In this document: positions 8,411-16,662 of the stretch, in pieces
Layout: every line of letters begins with the position of its first letter
Position numbering within the stretch: the stretch's first letter is position 1
Source: Anaerolineales bacterium
GTDB taxonomy: Bacteria; Chloroflexota; Anaerolineae; Anaerolineales; UBA4823
NCBI GenBank assembly: GCA_016932955.1
Contig: JAFGBV010000124.1
Coordinates: 1 to 61,965, forward strand
Length of the DNA stretch: 61,965 nucleotides
Reading direction: 5' to 3'
Translations under genes and position numbers: made by a program
Notes under the pieces: model-generated
What the model was told of the DNA's origin: nothing
What the model saw: only the letters and a program-made list of their open reading frames with translations
The model's database searches: none

Positions 8411-9487
8411 ATGAAGAAACACAGCCTCATCAAACTCGTTCTACTCCTTTTCAGCGCACTGGCGGCAAGCAGTTGCCTGGTCGATGAGGCGCTGTTAGAA
8501 ACTGCGACGCCGGTTGCCCCTCCACTAACCGGATCACTGGATTGGGTTACGATCTACTTTACCAACCCAAACGACCCAGATGCGAGCGGCTTCCGGGGCG
8601 GACCAGATGACTCCCTGGCAGCAGCTATCCACAATGCTGAAGCCAGTGTGGATATGGCGGCATACGATCTCAACCTGTGGAGCCTGCGCGACGCGCTGGT
8701 CGCTGCGCACCGCAACGGCGTGACCGTGCGCGTGGTGACCGAAAGCGACAACCTGGACGAGCCAGAAATACAGGATTTGATCGAGGCAGGTATTGAGGTA
8801 CTCGGTGACCGCCGCGAAGGTTTGATGCATCATAAATTCATCATCATCGACCGGCTGGAAGTGTGGACCGGTTCAATGAATTTTACGACCACGGATACAT
8901 ACCTGAACAACAATAATTTGCTGCGGATTCGCTCTTCGCGCCTGGCTGAGAACTACAGTGTTGAATTTAATGAAATGTTCGAGGAAGACTTATTCGGGCC
9001 AGATGATCGCCAGGCAACTCCTTACCCCACCGTGACCATTGAGGGAACCAGGTTGGATGTGCTCTTTTCGCCGGATGATGGCGTTCTTAACCACCTGCTG
9101 GAGCTGGTTGAGTCAGCACAGAAGAGTATTTACTTTATGGCATATTCTTTCACAAAAGACGACCTGGCCACAATGATGTTAGAACGCGCCGAGGCAGGTG
9201 TGATGGTAAGCGGCGTATTCGAAGAATCGCAATACTATTCAAACATTGGCTCCGAATTCGATAACTTCCTCCAGGCTGGCATTGCAGTTTATCTGGATGG
9301 TAACTCACGTAACATGCACCATAAAGTAATCATCATCGACGAGGAGATTGTGGTCACTGGATCGTATAATTTCAGCACCAATGCAGAAGAGCGCAATGAT
9401 GAAAACACACTGGTGATCTATAATACCGATATTGCGCAAACCTTCATGGAGGAATTTGCGAAGGTGCTGGCTGAAACCCAAAAGTAG
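8411..9487 (+). CDS. exported phospholipase D-family protein (two HKD motifs)
   Basis: The 358-residue protein has a signal peptide ending in an AASSC lipobox-like site (Cys about 22) and then two PLD domains. Each carries a full HxK(x)4D motif followed by GSxNF: MHHKFIIIDRLEVWTGSMNF (about 138-157) and MHHKVIIIDEEIVVTGSYNF (about 302-321). This is the pattern of Nuc/PLDc_2-type phosphodiesterases, which cleave DNA or phospholipids. The signal peptide places the activity outside the membrane. ATG 8411 is chosen because it starts the signal sequence. It follows the zinc-ribbon operon by 29 nt and may be cotranscribed. Nuclease versus lipase cannot be told from sequence. Confidence 0.88.
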   Translation: MKKHSLIKLVLLLFSALAASSCLVDEALLETATPVAPPLTGSLDWVTIYFTNPNDPDASGFRGGPDDSLAAAIHNAEASVDMAAYDLNLWSLRDALVAAHRNGVTVRVVTESDNLDEPEIQDLIEAGIEVLGDRREGLMHHKFIIIDRLEVWTGSMNFTTTDTYLNNNNLLRIRSSRLAENYSVEFNEMFEEDLFGPDDRQATPYPTVTIEGTRLDVLFSPDDGVLNHLLELVESAQKSIYFMAYSFTKDDLATMMLERAEAGVMVSGVFEESQYYSNIGSEFDNFLQAGIAVYLDGNSRNMHHKVIIIDEEIVVTGSYNFSTNAEERNDENTLVIYNTDIAQTFMEEFAKVLAETQK

Positions 9488-9528
9488 TCACCAGCAGGAC
9501 AAGCAAAACAGAACAAAGTGAGGGTAAT

Positions 9529-12084
9529 ATGGATACAAAAGGTAAATTCTATCTAGGTCGCATCTTTGATCCGCAGACGGGCAAAGTCTCCGACCAGCCG
9601 CTGCTCTATGACCCAGCTGACCTGACCACCCATGGGGTGGTGGTTGGCATGACCGGCTCGGGAAAGACCGGGCTGTGCATTGATCTGCTGGAAGAAGCCG
9701 CTCTTTTAGGAATCCCTGCGCTACTGATCGATCCGAAAGGGGATATCACCAATGCGCTGCTTCATTTCCCCGACCTGGCTCCCCAGGATTTCCAGCCCTG
9801 GGTCAATGCAGACTTGGCGCGCCGCGAGGGGAAAACCATCGAGCAGGCTGCGCAAGAAACTGCTGCGCTGTGGAAGAAAGGGCTGGCTGAGTGGGGCATC
9901 CAACCCGAACGGCTGCAAGCGTTGAAGAACGCGGCCCATTTTGCCGTCTATACCCCCGGATCGGACGCGGGGATACCGGTGAGTATCCTGGCATCCTTGA
10001 AAACGCCTGCTATCCCCTGGGAAGGCAACCGCGAGATCTTGCGCGAGAAAATCTCCGGCACGGTCACCGCTCTGCTGGGGCTGGTTGGCATGCAAGATAT
10101 TGACCCCGTGCGCTCGCGCGAGCATATCTTGCTCTCGAATATCTTTGAGAATTCCTGGAGCCAGGGGAAAGATCTGGATTTGGGCGAGTTGATCCTGCAA
10201 ACCCAAACCCCGCCCTTTGCCAAGCTGGGCGTTTTCGATGTCAATGCTTTCTATCCCGAGAAGGAGCGCTTCGAGCTGGCAATGCTGCTCAACAACATCC
10301 TGGCAGCCCCAGCATTCCAGACCTGGATCGAAGGGCAGCCGCTGGACATCCCATCCTTACTGTACGGGCCGGATGGTCGCCCGCGACACTGCGTCTTTTA
10401 CCTCGCCCACCTGACCGATTCCGAGCGCATGTTCATCGTCACGCTGCTATACGCAGCTGTAGAAACCTGGATGCGCTCACAAACCGGCACCAATGCGCTG
10501 CGGGCGATCATCTACTTTGATGAAATCTACGGCTATGCCCCACCAATCAGCAACCCGCCATCGAAATCACTGATGCTGCGCATGCTCAAGCAGGCGCGCG
10601 CTTTTGGCGTGGGGCAGGTGCTGGTCACCCAGAACCCGGTTGATATCGACTACAAGGGCCTCTCGAATGCTGGCTCCTGGTTCATTGGCAAGCTACAAAC
10701 CGAGCAGGATAAGACACGCCTGCTGGACGGCCTGGAAAGCGCCATGGCAGGTGGGTTAGACCGCGCAGCGTACGACCGCATGATCTCCGCGCTGGGAAAG
10801 CGCGTCTTCCTGCTACATAATGTCCACGCCAAGGGACCGCAGCTCTTCCAGACCCGCTGGGCGATGAATTACCTGGCTGGCCCGCTCACGCGCACACAAA
10901 TCCCAGAACTAAACCAGCTCGTTGGCGCCGCAATTTCCCCGCCAGCCCCCAGCGCTCCCGCCCCGGCTGCCGCGGCTCAGCCGCCACTGGGGCAGATCCA
11001 ACCCGTGCCGGTCGCGGCTGCAGAGGTAGACACGCGCCCGGTTGCGCGCCCGCAGCCCTCCGCCCCAACCCCGCAGACCCTGGAAACGCGACCGGCGATC
11101 CCATCGGGAATTGTTGAGTATTTCTTACCCAATAATCTCACCTTTACGCAGGCCTTTAAGGCTGCCGGGCGCGCTTATCCGCCGGAAGCCTTCAGTCAGG
11201 GGTTGGTGTACCGCCCAGTGATCATCGGTCAGGCCAGTGTGCGCTTCTTAAACCGCAAATATAACCTGGACTGTGAAATCCAAAAAACAGTTCTGGTAAA
11301 GGATCCCGACCGACGCGGTATCGTACGTTGGGAAAACTACCCATCGCAACCCATCCCTGCGCAGCAGTTGGATGAATCTCCCGATCCGCAAGCGCGCTTC
11401 ACACCGCTCGAAGCGCCTTTCACAGATGGAAAAGCACTGGCAGCGATGGATAAGGATTTTCTGGATTGGGTCTACCGCACGACCCAGGCAACGGTGCGGG
11501 CAAATGAAACCATCGGCGTTTATGCCGGGCCAGATGTGTCGCCAGCCGAGTTCCGCACCATGACCGCTGAGGCAGCTCGCGAGCAACGCGATGCGGAAAT
11601 CAAGAAAATATCTGCCACTTTTGACAAGCAGATCGCCACCTTGCAGACAAAACTGGGACGCGAAGAACGAGAACTGGCCGAGGATCAATCTGAGCTCTCA
11701 CAACGCAAGATGGAAGAGGTGGGCACGCATGCCGAAAACGTGCTCAGCCTGTTTTCCGGTCGGCGCAGCAGCCGCAGGCTTTCCACCTCCCTCTCCAAGC
11801 GCCGCATGACCGAACAGGCCAAGGCTGATGTAGAAGAATCGATCGATGCCATTGCCGATCTGAAGCGCCAGCTCGCCGCCCTGGAGAAAGAGAGGGCCAA
11901 GGCGCTGGAAGAGGTCAACATGCGTTGGGGCGATTCAGCCATCGAGGTGCGCGAGATTCCCATTGCAGCGATGAAGAAAGATATATTACTAGATTTCTTC
12001 GGCGTTGCCTGGATGCCCTTCCACATCGCAAAGATTGGAGAAACCGTGGAGGAGCTGCCTGGGTTTGCCACCCAGGCAGCATAA
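9529..12084 (+). CDS. HerA/DUF853-like ATPase with coiled-coil C-terminal extension
   Basis: The 851-residue protein has a P-loop GMTGSGKT (about 41-48), Walker B-like LLIDPKGD and AIIYFDEIYG, and GSWFIGKLQTEQDK near residue 390, as in DUF853/HerA-type FtsK-HerA ATPases. An Ala/Pro-rich linker (about 463-530) joins the ATPase to a region of about 300 residues. That region contains a long charged coiled coil (about 685-800, EREL AEDQSEL and DLKRQLAALEKERAKA) and ends in a short globular piece. Ordinary DUF853 proteins are near 500 residues, so this extension is unusual. GAGGG precedes the ATG. The physiological substrate is unknown; DNA or protein translocation is the family expectation. Confidence 0.82.
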   Translation: MDTKGKFYLGRIFDPQTGKVSDQPLLYDPADLTTHGVVVGMTGSGKTGLCIDLLEEAALLGIPALLIDPKGDITNALLHFPDLAPQDFQPWVNADLARREGKTIEQAAQETAALWKKGLAEWGIQPERLQALKNAAHFAVYTPGSDAGIPVSILASLKTPAIPWEGNREILREKISGTVTALLGLVGMQDIDPVRSREHILLSNIFENSWSQGKDLDLGELILQTQTPPFAKLGVFDVNAFYPEKERFELAMLLNNILAAPAFQTWIEGQPLDIPSLLYGPDGRPRHCVFYLAHLTDSERMFIVTLLYAAVETWMRSQTGTNALRAIIYFDEIYGYAPPISNPPSKSLMLRMLKQARAFGVGQVLVTQNPVDIDYKGLSNAGSWFIGKLQTEQDKTRLLDGLESAMAGGLDRAAYDRMISALGKRVFLLHNVHAKGPQLFQTRWAMNYLAGPLTRTQIPELNQLVGAAISPPAPSAPAPAAAAQPPLGQIQPVPVAAAEVDTRPVARPQPSAPTPQTLETRPAIPSGIVEYFLPNNLTFTQAFKAAGRAYPPEAFSQGLVYRPVIIGQASVRFLNRKYNLDCEIQKTVLVKDPDRRGIVRWENYPSQPIPAQQLDESPDPQARFTPLEAPFTDGKALAAMDKDFLDWVYRTTQATVRANETIGVYAGPDVSPAEFRTMTAEAAREQRDAEIKKISATFDKQIATLQTKLGREERELAEDQSELSQRKMEEVGTHAENVLSLFSGRRSSRRLSTSLSKRRMTEQAKADVEESIDAIADLKRQLAALEKERAKALEEVNMRWGDSAIEVREIPIAAMKKDILLDFFGVAWMPFHIAKIGETVEELPGFATQAA

Positions 12085-12119
12085 CACACACATCTGCCGC
12101 CGGGGTAGCAATCTACGCT

Positions 12120-12136
12120 CTGGCATAACACTTGCA
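12120..12136 (+). promoter_or_regulatory. candidate sigma-54 (-24/-12) promoter
   Basis: CTGGCATAACACTTGCA matches YTGGCACGNNNNTTGCW at all but two positions, with the GG/GC register kept. GGGTAGCAA lies upstream at 12103-12111. GCACC at 12134-12138 and GGTGC at 12145-12149 form an inverted repeat just downstream. The LysM lipoprotein start is about 160 nt from the expected transcription start. Confidence 0.5.
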
Positions 12137-12183
12137 CCATATAAGGTGCCATAGCAGTGCAGTAACATGCAAAGCCAATTCGC

Positions 12184-12212
12184 TTGACGCTTTCCTGCAT
12201 CTATGCTAGTAT
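12184..12212 (+). promoter_or_regulatory. sigma-70 promoter for LysM lipoprotein
   Basis: TTGACG (12184-12189) and TAGTAT (12207-12212) are separated by exactly 17 nt. Together with the sigma-54 candidate 50 bp upstream, the gene may have two promoters. Confidence 0.6.
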
Positions 12213-12309
12213 CATTAAAATTTGATGATCTTGGGTGCATTTTTAATGACGATATGTTCCCCTGGCTGTGCCTGGCTGCAGCCGTGGGATATTGAACAAA
12301 AGGAGAAGA

Positions 12310-12972
12310 ATGATCATGGACCTAAAGCGCATCTACCGCATCTCGGCTGTCCTGCTCATCATGGTTTTGATAGCTACCACTCTGAGCGCCTGCGATCTAC
12401 CCGCCTCCCAGGGACCAGGCAGCCCGACTCAGGATTTTCCCGTGCCTGGGGATACCCAGTCGGGACCGTTTGAAGAAAACCCGACCGCCACGACTGAGGC
12501 CGGACAGGCCACACAGCCCCCAGCCCAGCCAACCGAGCAACCCCTAGCAGCCACCGCTACGCCCCAGCCACCAGAGCCCCAAACACCTCCGGAACAGCCG
12601 CAAGCCAAACCAACCTATGTGGAGGCTACCCCCGGCATTCCAGCCACCTATACGCTCCAGGCTGGCGAATTCCCCTTCTGCATTGCGCGGCGCTTTGATG
12701 TCGATCAATATGAGCTACTGGCAATCAATGGTTTAGGGCTTTCTTCCCAGGTGCGCCCCGGCACCAAGCTAACCATTCCTCAGACCGGCAAGCACTTCAT
12801 TGGCGAGACCTCACTACGCGATCACCCGACAACCTATACGGTAAAGGCTAACGATACGATCTTCACCATTGCCTGCGCCTTTGGGGATGTATCCCCCGAC
12901 CTGATCATCTTGCAGAACCAGCTAGATGCGCCATACACCTTGAAAGCTGGCGACACATTGGTGATCCCATAA
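12310..12972 (+). CDS. LysM-domain lipoprotein
   Basis: The 220-residue lipoprotein has signal core plus LSAC lipobox (about residue 27), a Pro/Gln/Thr-rich linker to about 115, and two LysM domains (TYTLQAGEFPFCIARRF to LTIPQ; TYTVKANDTIFTIACAFG to LVIP). LysM binds peptidoglycan or related GlcNAc polymers, so the protein should sit between membrane and wall. Cys occurs inside both LysM domains. AAAGGAGAAG precedes two possible starts, ATG 12310 and ATG 12316; the first is given, but the second has equally acceptable spacing. A hairpin follows the stop. Confidence 0.85.
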   Translation: MIMDLKRIYRISAVLLIMVLIATTLSACDLPASQGPGSPTQDFPVPGDTQSGPFEENPTATTEAGQATQPPAQPTEQPLAATATPQPPEPQTPPEQPQAKPTYVEATPGIPATYTLQAGEFPFCIARRFDVDQYELLAINGLGLSSQVRPGTKLTIPQTGKHFIGETSLRDHPTTYTVKANDTIFTIACAFGDVSPDLIILQNQLDAPYTLKAGDTLVIP

Positions 12973-13007
12973 AAGCGGATAAATAACCTCTATTCCAGCA
13001 CTACGCT

Positions 13008-13042
13008 CAGGAGTAGCCAGGTGTTCTTTATGGCTACTCCTG
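13008..13042 (+). terminator. hairpin terminator after LysM gene
   Basis: A 12-bp perfect stem (CAGGAGTAGCCA/TGGCTACTCCTG) has an 11-nt loop and the weak tail GTTTGTTA. It ends 19 nt before the NUDIX start, so it may also attenuate read-through. Confidence 0.65.
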
Positions 13043-13061
13043 GTTTGTTACTGAGACAAAT

Positions 13062-13580
13062 ATGCCATTCGAAACGATCTATTCCGAAACTGTGTATCAC
13101 GGTAAGGCGTTTGATGTGCGCCGCGATCGGGTGAGGCTGCCTGATAACCAGGTGGCAGATCTGGATATCATCGACCACAGCGGGGCAGTGACGATTCTAC
13201 CGCTGGATGACCAAGGCCGGGTGTGGTTTGTACGCCAGTACCGCCATGCTACCGGCGAGATGTTGCTCGAGCTGCCGGCGGGCACCCTTGAAAAGGATGA
13301 GGAGCCTCAGGTTTGCGCCCTGCGCGAGATACGGGAAGAGATTGGGATGTCTGCAAGGAAGATTCAAAAGCTGGGCGAATTCTACCTGGCTCCTGGGTAT
13401 TCAACCGAATACATGCACATCTTCCTCGCCACTGATCTGCAACCCGATCCACTGCCAGGAGATGTGGACGAATTCCTCAGTGTGGAACAAATCCCAATTC
13501 AAGAGGCACTGGCAATGGCTCACTCTGGTATGCTGCGAGATGGTAAGACGCTGGCTGCTTTGTTCTTGCTGAATAAATGA
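13062..13580 (+). CDS. NUDIX hydrolase, ADP-ribose pyrophosphatase-like
   Basis: The 172-residue protein has a complete Nudix box: GTLEKDEEPQVCALREI, then REEIGM, i.e. Gx5Ex7REUxEExGU with one extra residue region to check. It is preceded by RQYRHATGEMLLELPAG, the N-terminal signature of ADP-ribose/sugar-nucleotide pyrophosphatases (NudF-like). FYLAPGYSTEYMHIFLA matches the substrate loop of that group. No strong SD is seen. The stop TGA overlaps the left end of a MITE-like element by two bases, so the insertion may have set the present C-terminus. Confidence 0.88.
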   Translation: MPFETIYSETVYHGKAFDVRRDRVRLPDNQVADLDIIDHSGAVTILPLDDQGRVWFVRQYRHATGEMLLELPAGTLEKDEEPQVCALREIREEIGMSARKIQKLGEFYLAPGYSTEYMHIFLATDLQPDPLPGDVDEFLSVEQIPIQEALAMAHSGMLRDGKTLAALFLLNK

Positions 13581-13695
13581 GGCTGTCTAAAAAGAACCGA
13601 GGGAAGGAGATTAATACACGCCAGTGTGGGTAGGGCTTCGCCCGACCCACTGGCGTGTATGTTCTTCTTTTGGTTTATTCTTTTGGGACAACCCC
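13579..13695. mobile_element. MITE-like element with terminal inverted repeats
   Basis: The ends are GAGGCTGTCTAAAAAGAA (13579-13596) and, read on the other strand from 13695 to 13678, GGGGTTGTCCCAAAAGAA. They match at 14 of 18 positions. This resembles the GGCTGTC(C/T)xAAA ends of IS5/IS1182-type transposons. The interior has no ORF but a long hairpin (ATACACGCCAGTG at 13614-13626 with its complement at 13648-13660). No clear target duplication is seen. It lies between convergent genes and may act as a two-way terminator. Confidence 0.6.
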
Positions 13696-13704
13696 GATGT
13701 TCGT

Positions 13705-14238
13705 TTACTCTTTTACCGGCTTCTTCAGCACCACCATCGTGTCCAAGAACGTGCGGTTCATGAGCACGGCTGGAGATTCGATGTGTAACGCAGGGAAGAG
13801 AGGCGCTTTCACAACCGCGTCATAGAGCATAAAAAACGCGTTCGTCCCTTCAGACATGAGCGCAGAAAACTCAAAACGGCCTGCCCACTCCAATGTGCCG
13901 TGAATTTCATAAGTCGGCGTGGTAATCTGTACTGGGTATGGGATGAGCCGCATATACCCGCCGCGCGAAACACCATGCATGCCCACATACTCGCGCTTAT
14001 TCAAACATACAGCAACAACCTGGGCTTTCACAACAAACAATACGGGGGCGTAATTGATCACCTTATCCGGCTTGTACACATGCGAGATACTGGCTTCCGA
14101 AATTTCCATGTACGAGGAGTGGGGATCACTCATCATGCCCATTAAACCACTTTGAAGCACCTTGAGCTGTCCTAAGATGTAGTAATTAGCCGTCAGGAAT
14201 TCAGCAGGAATAAGGCGGGCGGACAAGGGCTGGACCAT
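13705..14238 (-). CDS. conserved hypothetical protein, 177 aa
   Basis: No family was recognised. The protein is soluble, without signal peptide, and rich in beta-strand-like stretches (GYMRLIPYPVQITTPTYEIHGTLEW; split here by mixed residues). It contains LIPAEFLTANYYILGQLK near the N-terminus and NRTFLDTMVVLKKP at the end. The start is ATG 14238, with AAGGAG 8 nt upstream; an upstream in-frame TTG is less likely. It follows the YgiT-type zinc-finger gene by 30 nt on the same strand and probably shares its transcript. The pattern suggests a small sensory or scaffold fold, but this is a guess. Confidence 0.7.
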   Translation of the reverse strand: MVQPLSARLIPAEFLTANYYILGQLKVLQSGLMGMMSDPHSSYMEISEASISHVYKPDKVINYAPVLFVVKAQVVAVCLNKREYVGMHGVSRGGYMRLIPYPVQITTPTYEIHGTLEWAGRFEFSALMSEGTNAFFMLYDAVVKAPLFPALHIESPAVLMNRTFLDTMVVLKKPVKE

Positions 14239-14268
14239 CGGCAAGTCTCCTTAGCGTGTAGGCGAATC

Positions 14269-14568
14269 CTAATGTGCTTGTGGGCGATCAATCCGAGAGT
14301 GGCGAGAACTACGCCGAGAAGAAGAACGGCGACCTGTGTTTGGGCTGAGCAATGTGTTCAACCAACTCACTGCGCGCGCATCATACTCGCGCCGGCCGCA
14401 AACATCACATACCCAGGAGGGAAAATTGGGAACTGTGACCAATTCGCCATCAAGCCAGGTGAAATAAGTCAAATACTCCAAGCGAAATACACCCGCGTGG
14501 CATTCGGGGCAGGGAGGCCCTGATTCAGGCTGTTGCTTGGACTTTGTTGCATCCTCTTTGCTGCTCAT
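14269..14568 (-). CDS. YgiT-type zinc-finger protein with Arg/Ser-rich tail
   Basis: The 99-residue protein has two CxxC pairs, CPECHAG and CDVCGRREYDA, flanking a short beta region, the arrangement of YgiT/MqsA-N zinc fingers. The last 25 residues are Arg/Ser/His-rich (GRRSSSRRSSRHSR) and suggest nucleic-acid binding. ATG 14568 follows GTAGGTGG. No MqsR-like toxin or HTH domain is adjacent, so this is unlikely to be an antitoxin as it stands. It lies between lepB and the hypothetical gene on the same strand. Confidence 0.75.
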   Translation of the reverse strand: MSSKEDATKSKQQPESGPPCPECHAGVFRLEYLTYFTWLDGELVTVPNFPSWVCDVCGRREYDARAVSWLNTLLSPNTGRRSSSRRSSRHSRIDRPQAH

Positions 14569-14599
14569 AACCACCTACCCGTGGGAAGTGGAAAATTTT

Positions 14600-15199
14600 T
14601 CATTTCTCAACTCCGGGTGCTGCGCTGGCAGATAGAATGTGCTCTACCATGCCCCAATCTGCCGGAGGCCAATATACAATTAATGCCTGGCCGATCGTGT
14701 ATTCAAGCGGCACAGTTCCCCAATTGTGCGAGTCAAATGAGGCGTTGCGATTATCACCCAGGACAAACAAATGTCCATCTGACACCGTCCACTGGCCCTG
14801 GTAAGCCGTTATCGCACTCACGTAAGGCTCATCTAATCTTTCGCCATTCACATAAACACTACCACTTCTAATTTCGATTGAATCGCCTGGCAGCCCAATC
14901 ACCCGCTTGATATATTCCTGTTCTGGTTTCTGAGGGTAATGGAACACCACCACATCGCCGCGTTGAGGCGAGCCGAAACGGTAAGCCAGCCTGTTTACAA
15001 TCACGAACTGCCCGTCGTGCAGGGACGGTTCCATGCTCATACCATCCACACGCACACGAGCGGAGATCACATTGATCGCCAAAAATAAAATCATAGCGAG
15101 GATTAGCGTCTCCAATACTTCCATCAAGAAGCTTCCCAAACGCCGCCCATTTCGCTGCGGTTGTTCTATCAAGTCAGCCGGGTTGTCCAATTCTTGCAC
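14600..15199 (-). CDS. lepB: signal peptidase I
   Basis: This 199-residue membrane protease cleaves Sec signal peptides. One N-terminal membrane segment (about 28-48) is followed by box B with catalytic Ser (DGMSMEPSLHDG), box D with catalytic Lys (EYIKRVIGLPGD) and box E (LGDNRNASFDSHNWG). Start is GTG 15199 behind GGAGGT. A TATAAT box on this strand lies at 15225-15220, so the gene has its own promoter downstream of der. Confidence 0.95.
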   Translation of the reverse strand: MQELDNPADLIEQPQRNGRRLGSFLMEVLETLILAMILFLAINVISARVRVDGMSMEPSLHDGQFVIVNRLAYRFGSPQRGDVVVFHYPQKPEQEYIKRVIGLPGDSIEIRSGSVYVNGERLDEPYVSAITAYQGQWTVSDGHLFVLGDNRNASFDSHNWGTVPLEYTIGQALIVYWPPADWGMVEHILSASAAPGVEK

Positions 15200-15219
15200 A
15201 ATACCTCCAAGTCAGAGGC

Positions 15220-15225
15220 ATTATA
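15220..15225 (-). promoter_or_regulatory. -10 box of lepB
   Basis: TATAAT read on the minus strand lies 20 nt before the GTG start, with the SD between them. Confidence 0.6.
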
Positions 15226-15276
15226 AAACCGGATGGGGATGCAATCAAGAGGAACAAGGAATCTGTGAGAATCCTC

Positions 15277-16653
15277 TCACGGGCGCCGCGGGCGCAGCAC
15301 CAGGCGTATGGGAGTCCCAGTGAATGGATGGAATTCTCGGATGCGATTCTCGAGATAGCGCAGATAGGTGAAGTGCGCCAGTTTCGGGTCATTGGCATAG
15401 ATCAGGAAGGTAGGCGGGTCACTGCGGACCTGAGTAGCATAGTACAGCTTGAGTTGGCGACCCGAACGAGATGGTGCTGCATGACGCTCCTGCGCATCCT
15501 GGATGATGCGATTCAACTGAGATGTTGAGAGGCGCATAAGACGCTCCTCCTGAACGCGCAACGTTTCGGGGAGCACCTTCTCCACGCGTTGGCCGGTCAA
15601 CGCAGAGATGAATAGCATCGGCACATAATCCATGAAGTTCAGCTCCTGGCGAATTTGGCGGGTGAATTCATCCATGGTAAAAGTATCTTTTACAACAGCA
15701 TCCCATTTATTGACGATAACCACTGCGCTCTTCCAGGCATCCAGAATAAATCCAGCAATGTGGGCATCCTGGGCTGTGATGCCGCTGGTGGCATCCAAGA
15801 CGAGCAAAGCCACATCCGAACGTTCAATCGCCTGGAGCGAGCGCAGCACGCTATACTGCTCAACACCGGGGTCAATCCGTCCACGGCGGCGGATGCCTGC
15901 AGTATCAATTAAGGTAAGGGGAATATCTTCGTATACCAGACGGGTATCGATGGCATCACGCGTGGTGCCAGAAATCGGGCTGACAATGGCGCGTTCTTCT
16001 CCCAAGAGTCGGTTGAGCAGGCTAGATTTACCTACATTCGGCTTTCCGACAATGGCAATCTTCACCGAGTCGTCTTCCTCTGGCTTACCTCCCTTACCAA
16101 AAGCCTCAACCAGTGCATCCAACATATCCCCTGTGCCAAGGCCATGCAGGGCAGAGATAGGATATGGCTCTCCCAAGCCAAGCTCGTAGAACTGCAAGGC
16201 ATCCATCCGGCGCGCCTCATTATCGCTCTTGTTCACCACCAGGATCACCGGAGGCCTGAACTGTCCATCTACCTCGCGTTGGTTCCGGCGCAAGATTTTT
16301 GCCACTTCCTGGTCAGCTGGTGTGACGCCGCTCTCGGCTTCCGTGATGAACAATACCACATCTGCCTCGCGGATGGCGATTTCTGCCTGCCAGCGGATCT
16401 GTTCAATGAAATCTGCCGATCCAACAGAAAGTGGTTGCTGGCTGCTTCCTGGACCGGTCTGTGTTGGATCTATACCGCCGGTATCAATAATATTAAAGAC
16501 ATGCCCAGCCCATTCTGCCTCTGCCAGCAATCGATCGCGGGTAGTGCCGGGAACATCGTCGATTACAGCCAGGCGTTCTCCAGCCAAGCGATTGAATAAT
16601 GTGCTTTTACCCACATTAGGGCGCCCAACCAGGGCTACAACGGGCTTTGGCAT
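15277..16653 (-). CDS. der: ribosome biogenesis GTPase Der (EngA)
   Basis: The 458-residue protein has two tandem GTPase domains and a C-terminal KH-like domain. Domain 1 shows GRPNVGKST, DTGG and NKSD. Domain 2 shows GKPNVGKSS, DTAG and NKWD. The KH-like part begins near RLMRLSTSQLNRII. Der acts in 50S subunit maturation. The start is ATG 16653 with GGAGATG close upstream, 9 nt after the cdaR stop, so it is in the cdaA-cdaR transcript. The end is PIRLVLRPRRP. Confidence 0.97.
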   Translation of the reverse strand: MPKPVVALVGRPNVGKSTLFNRLAGERLAVIDDVPGTTRDRLLAEAEWAGHVFNIIDTGGIDPTQTGPGSSQQPLSVGSADFIEQIRWQAEIAIREADVVLFITEAESGVTPADQEVAKILRRNQREVDGQFRPPVILVVNKSDNEARRMDALQFYELGLGEPYPISALHGLGTGDMLDALVEAFGKGGKPEEDDSVKIAIVGKPNVGKSSLLNRLLGEERAIVSPISGTTRDAIDTRLVYEDIPLTLIDTAGIRRRGRIDPGVEQYSVLRSLQAIERSDVALLVLDATSGITAQDAHIAGFILDAWKSAVVIVNKWDAVVKDTFTMDEFTRQIRQELNFMDYVPMLFISALTGQRVEKVLPETLRVQEERLMRLSTSQLNRIIQDAQERHAAPSRSGRQLKLYYATQVRSDPPTFLIYANDPKLAHFTYLRYLENRIREFHPFTGTPIRLVLRPRRP

Positions 16654-16662
16654 CTCATCTCC

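Noticed and set aside
8411..12084. Anti-phage system of a PLD nuclease with a HerA helicase
   Set aside because: HerA-nuclease defence pairs are cytosolic. This PLD protein has a clear signal peptide, and the ATPase is DUF853-type with housekeeping context. No other defence gene is nearby.
15632..16189. Antisense ORF over der
   Set aside because: It is a frame shadow of the conserved GTPase.
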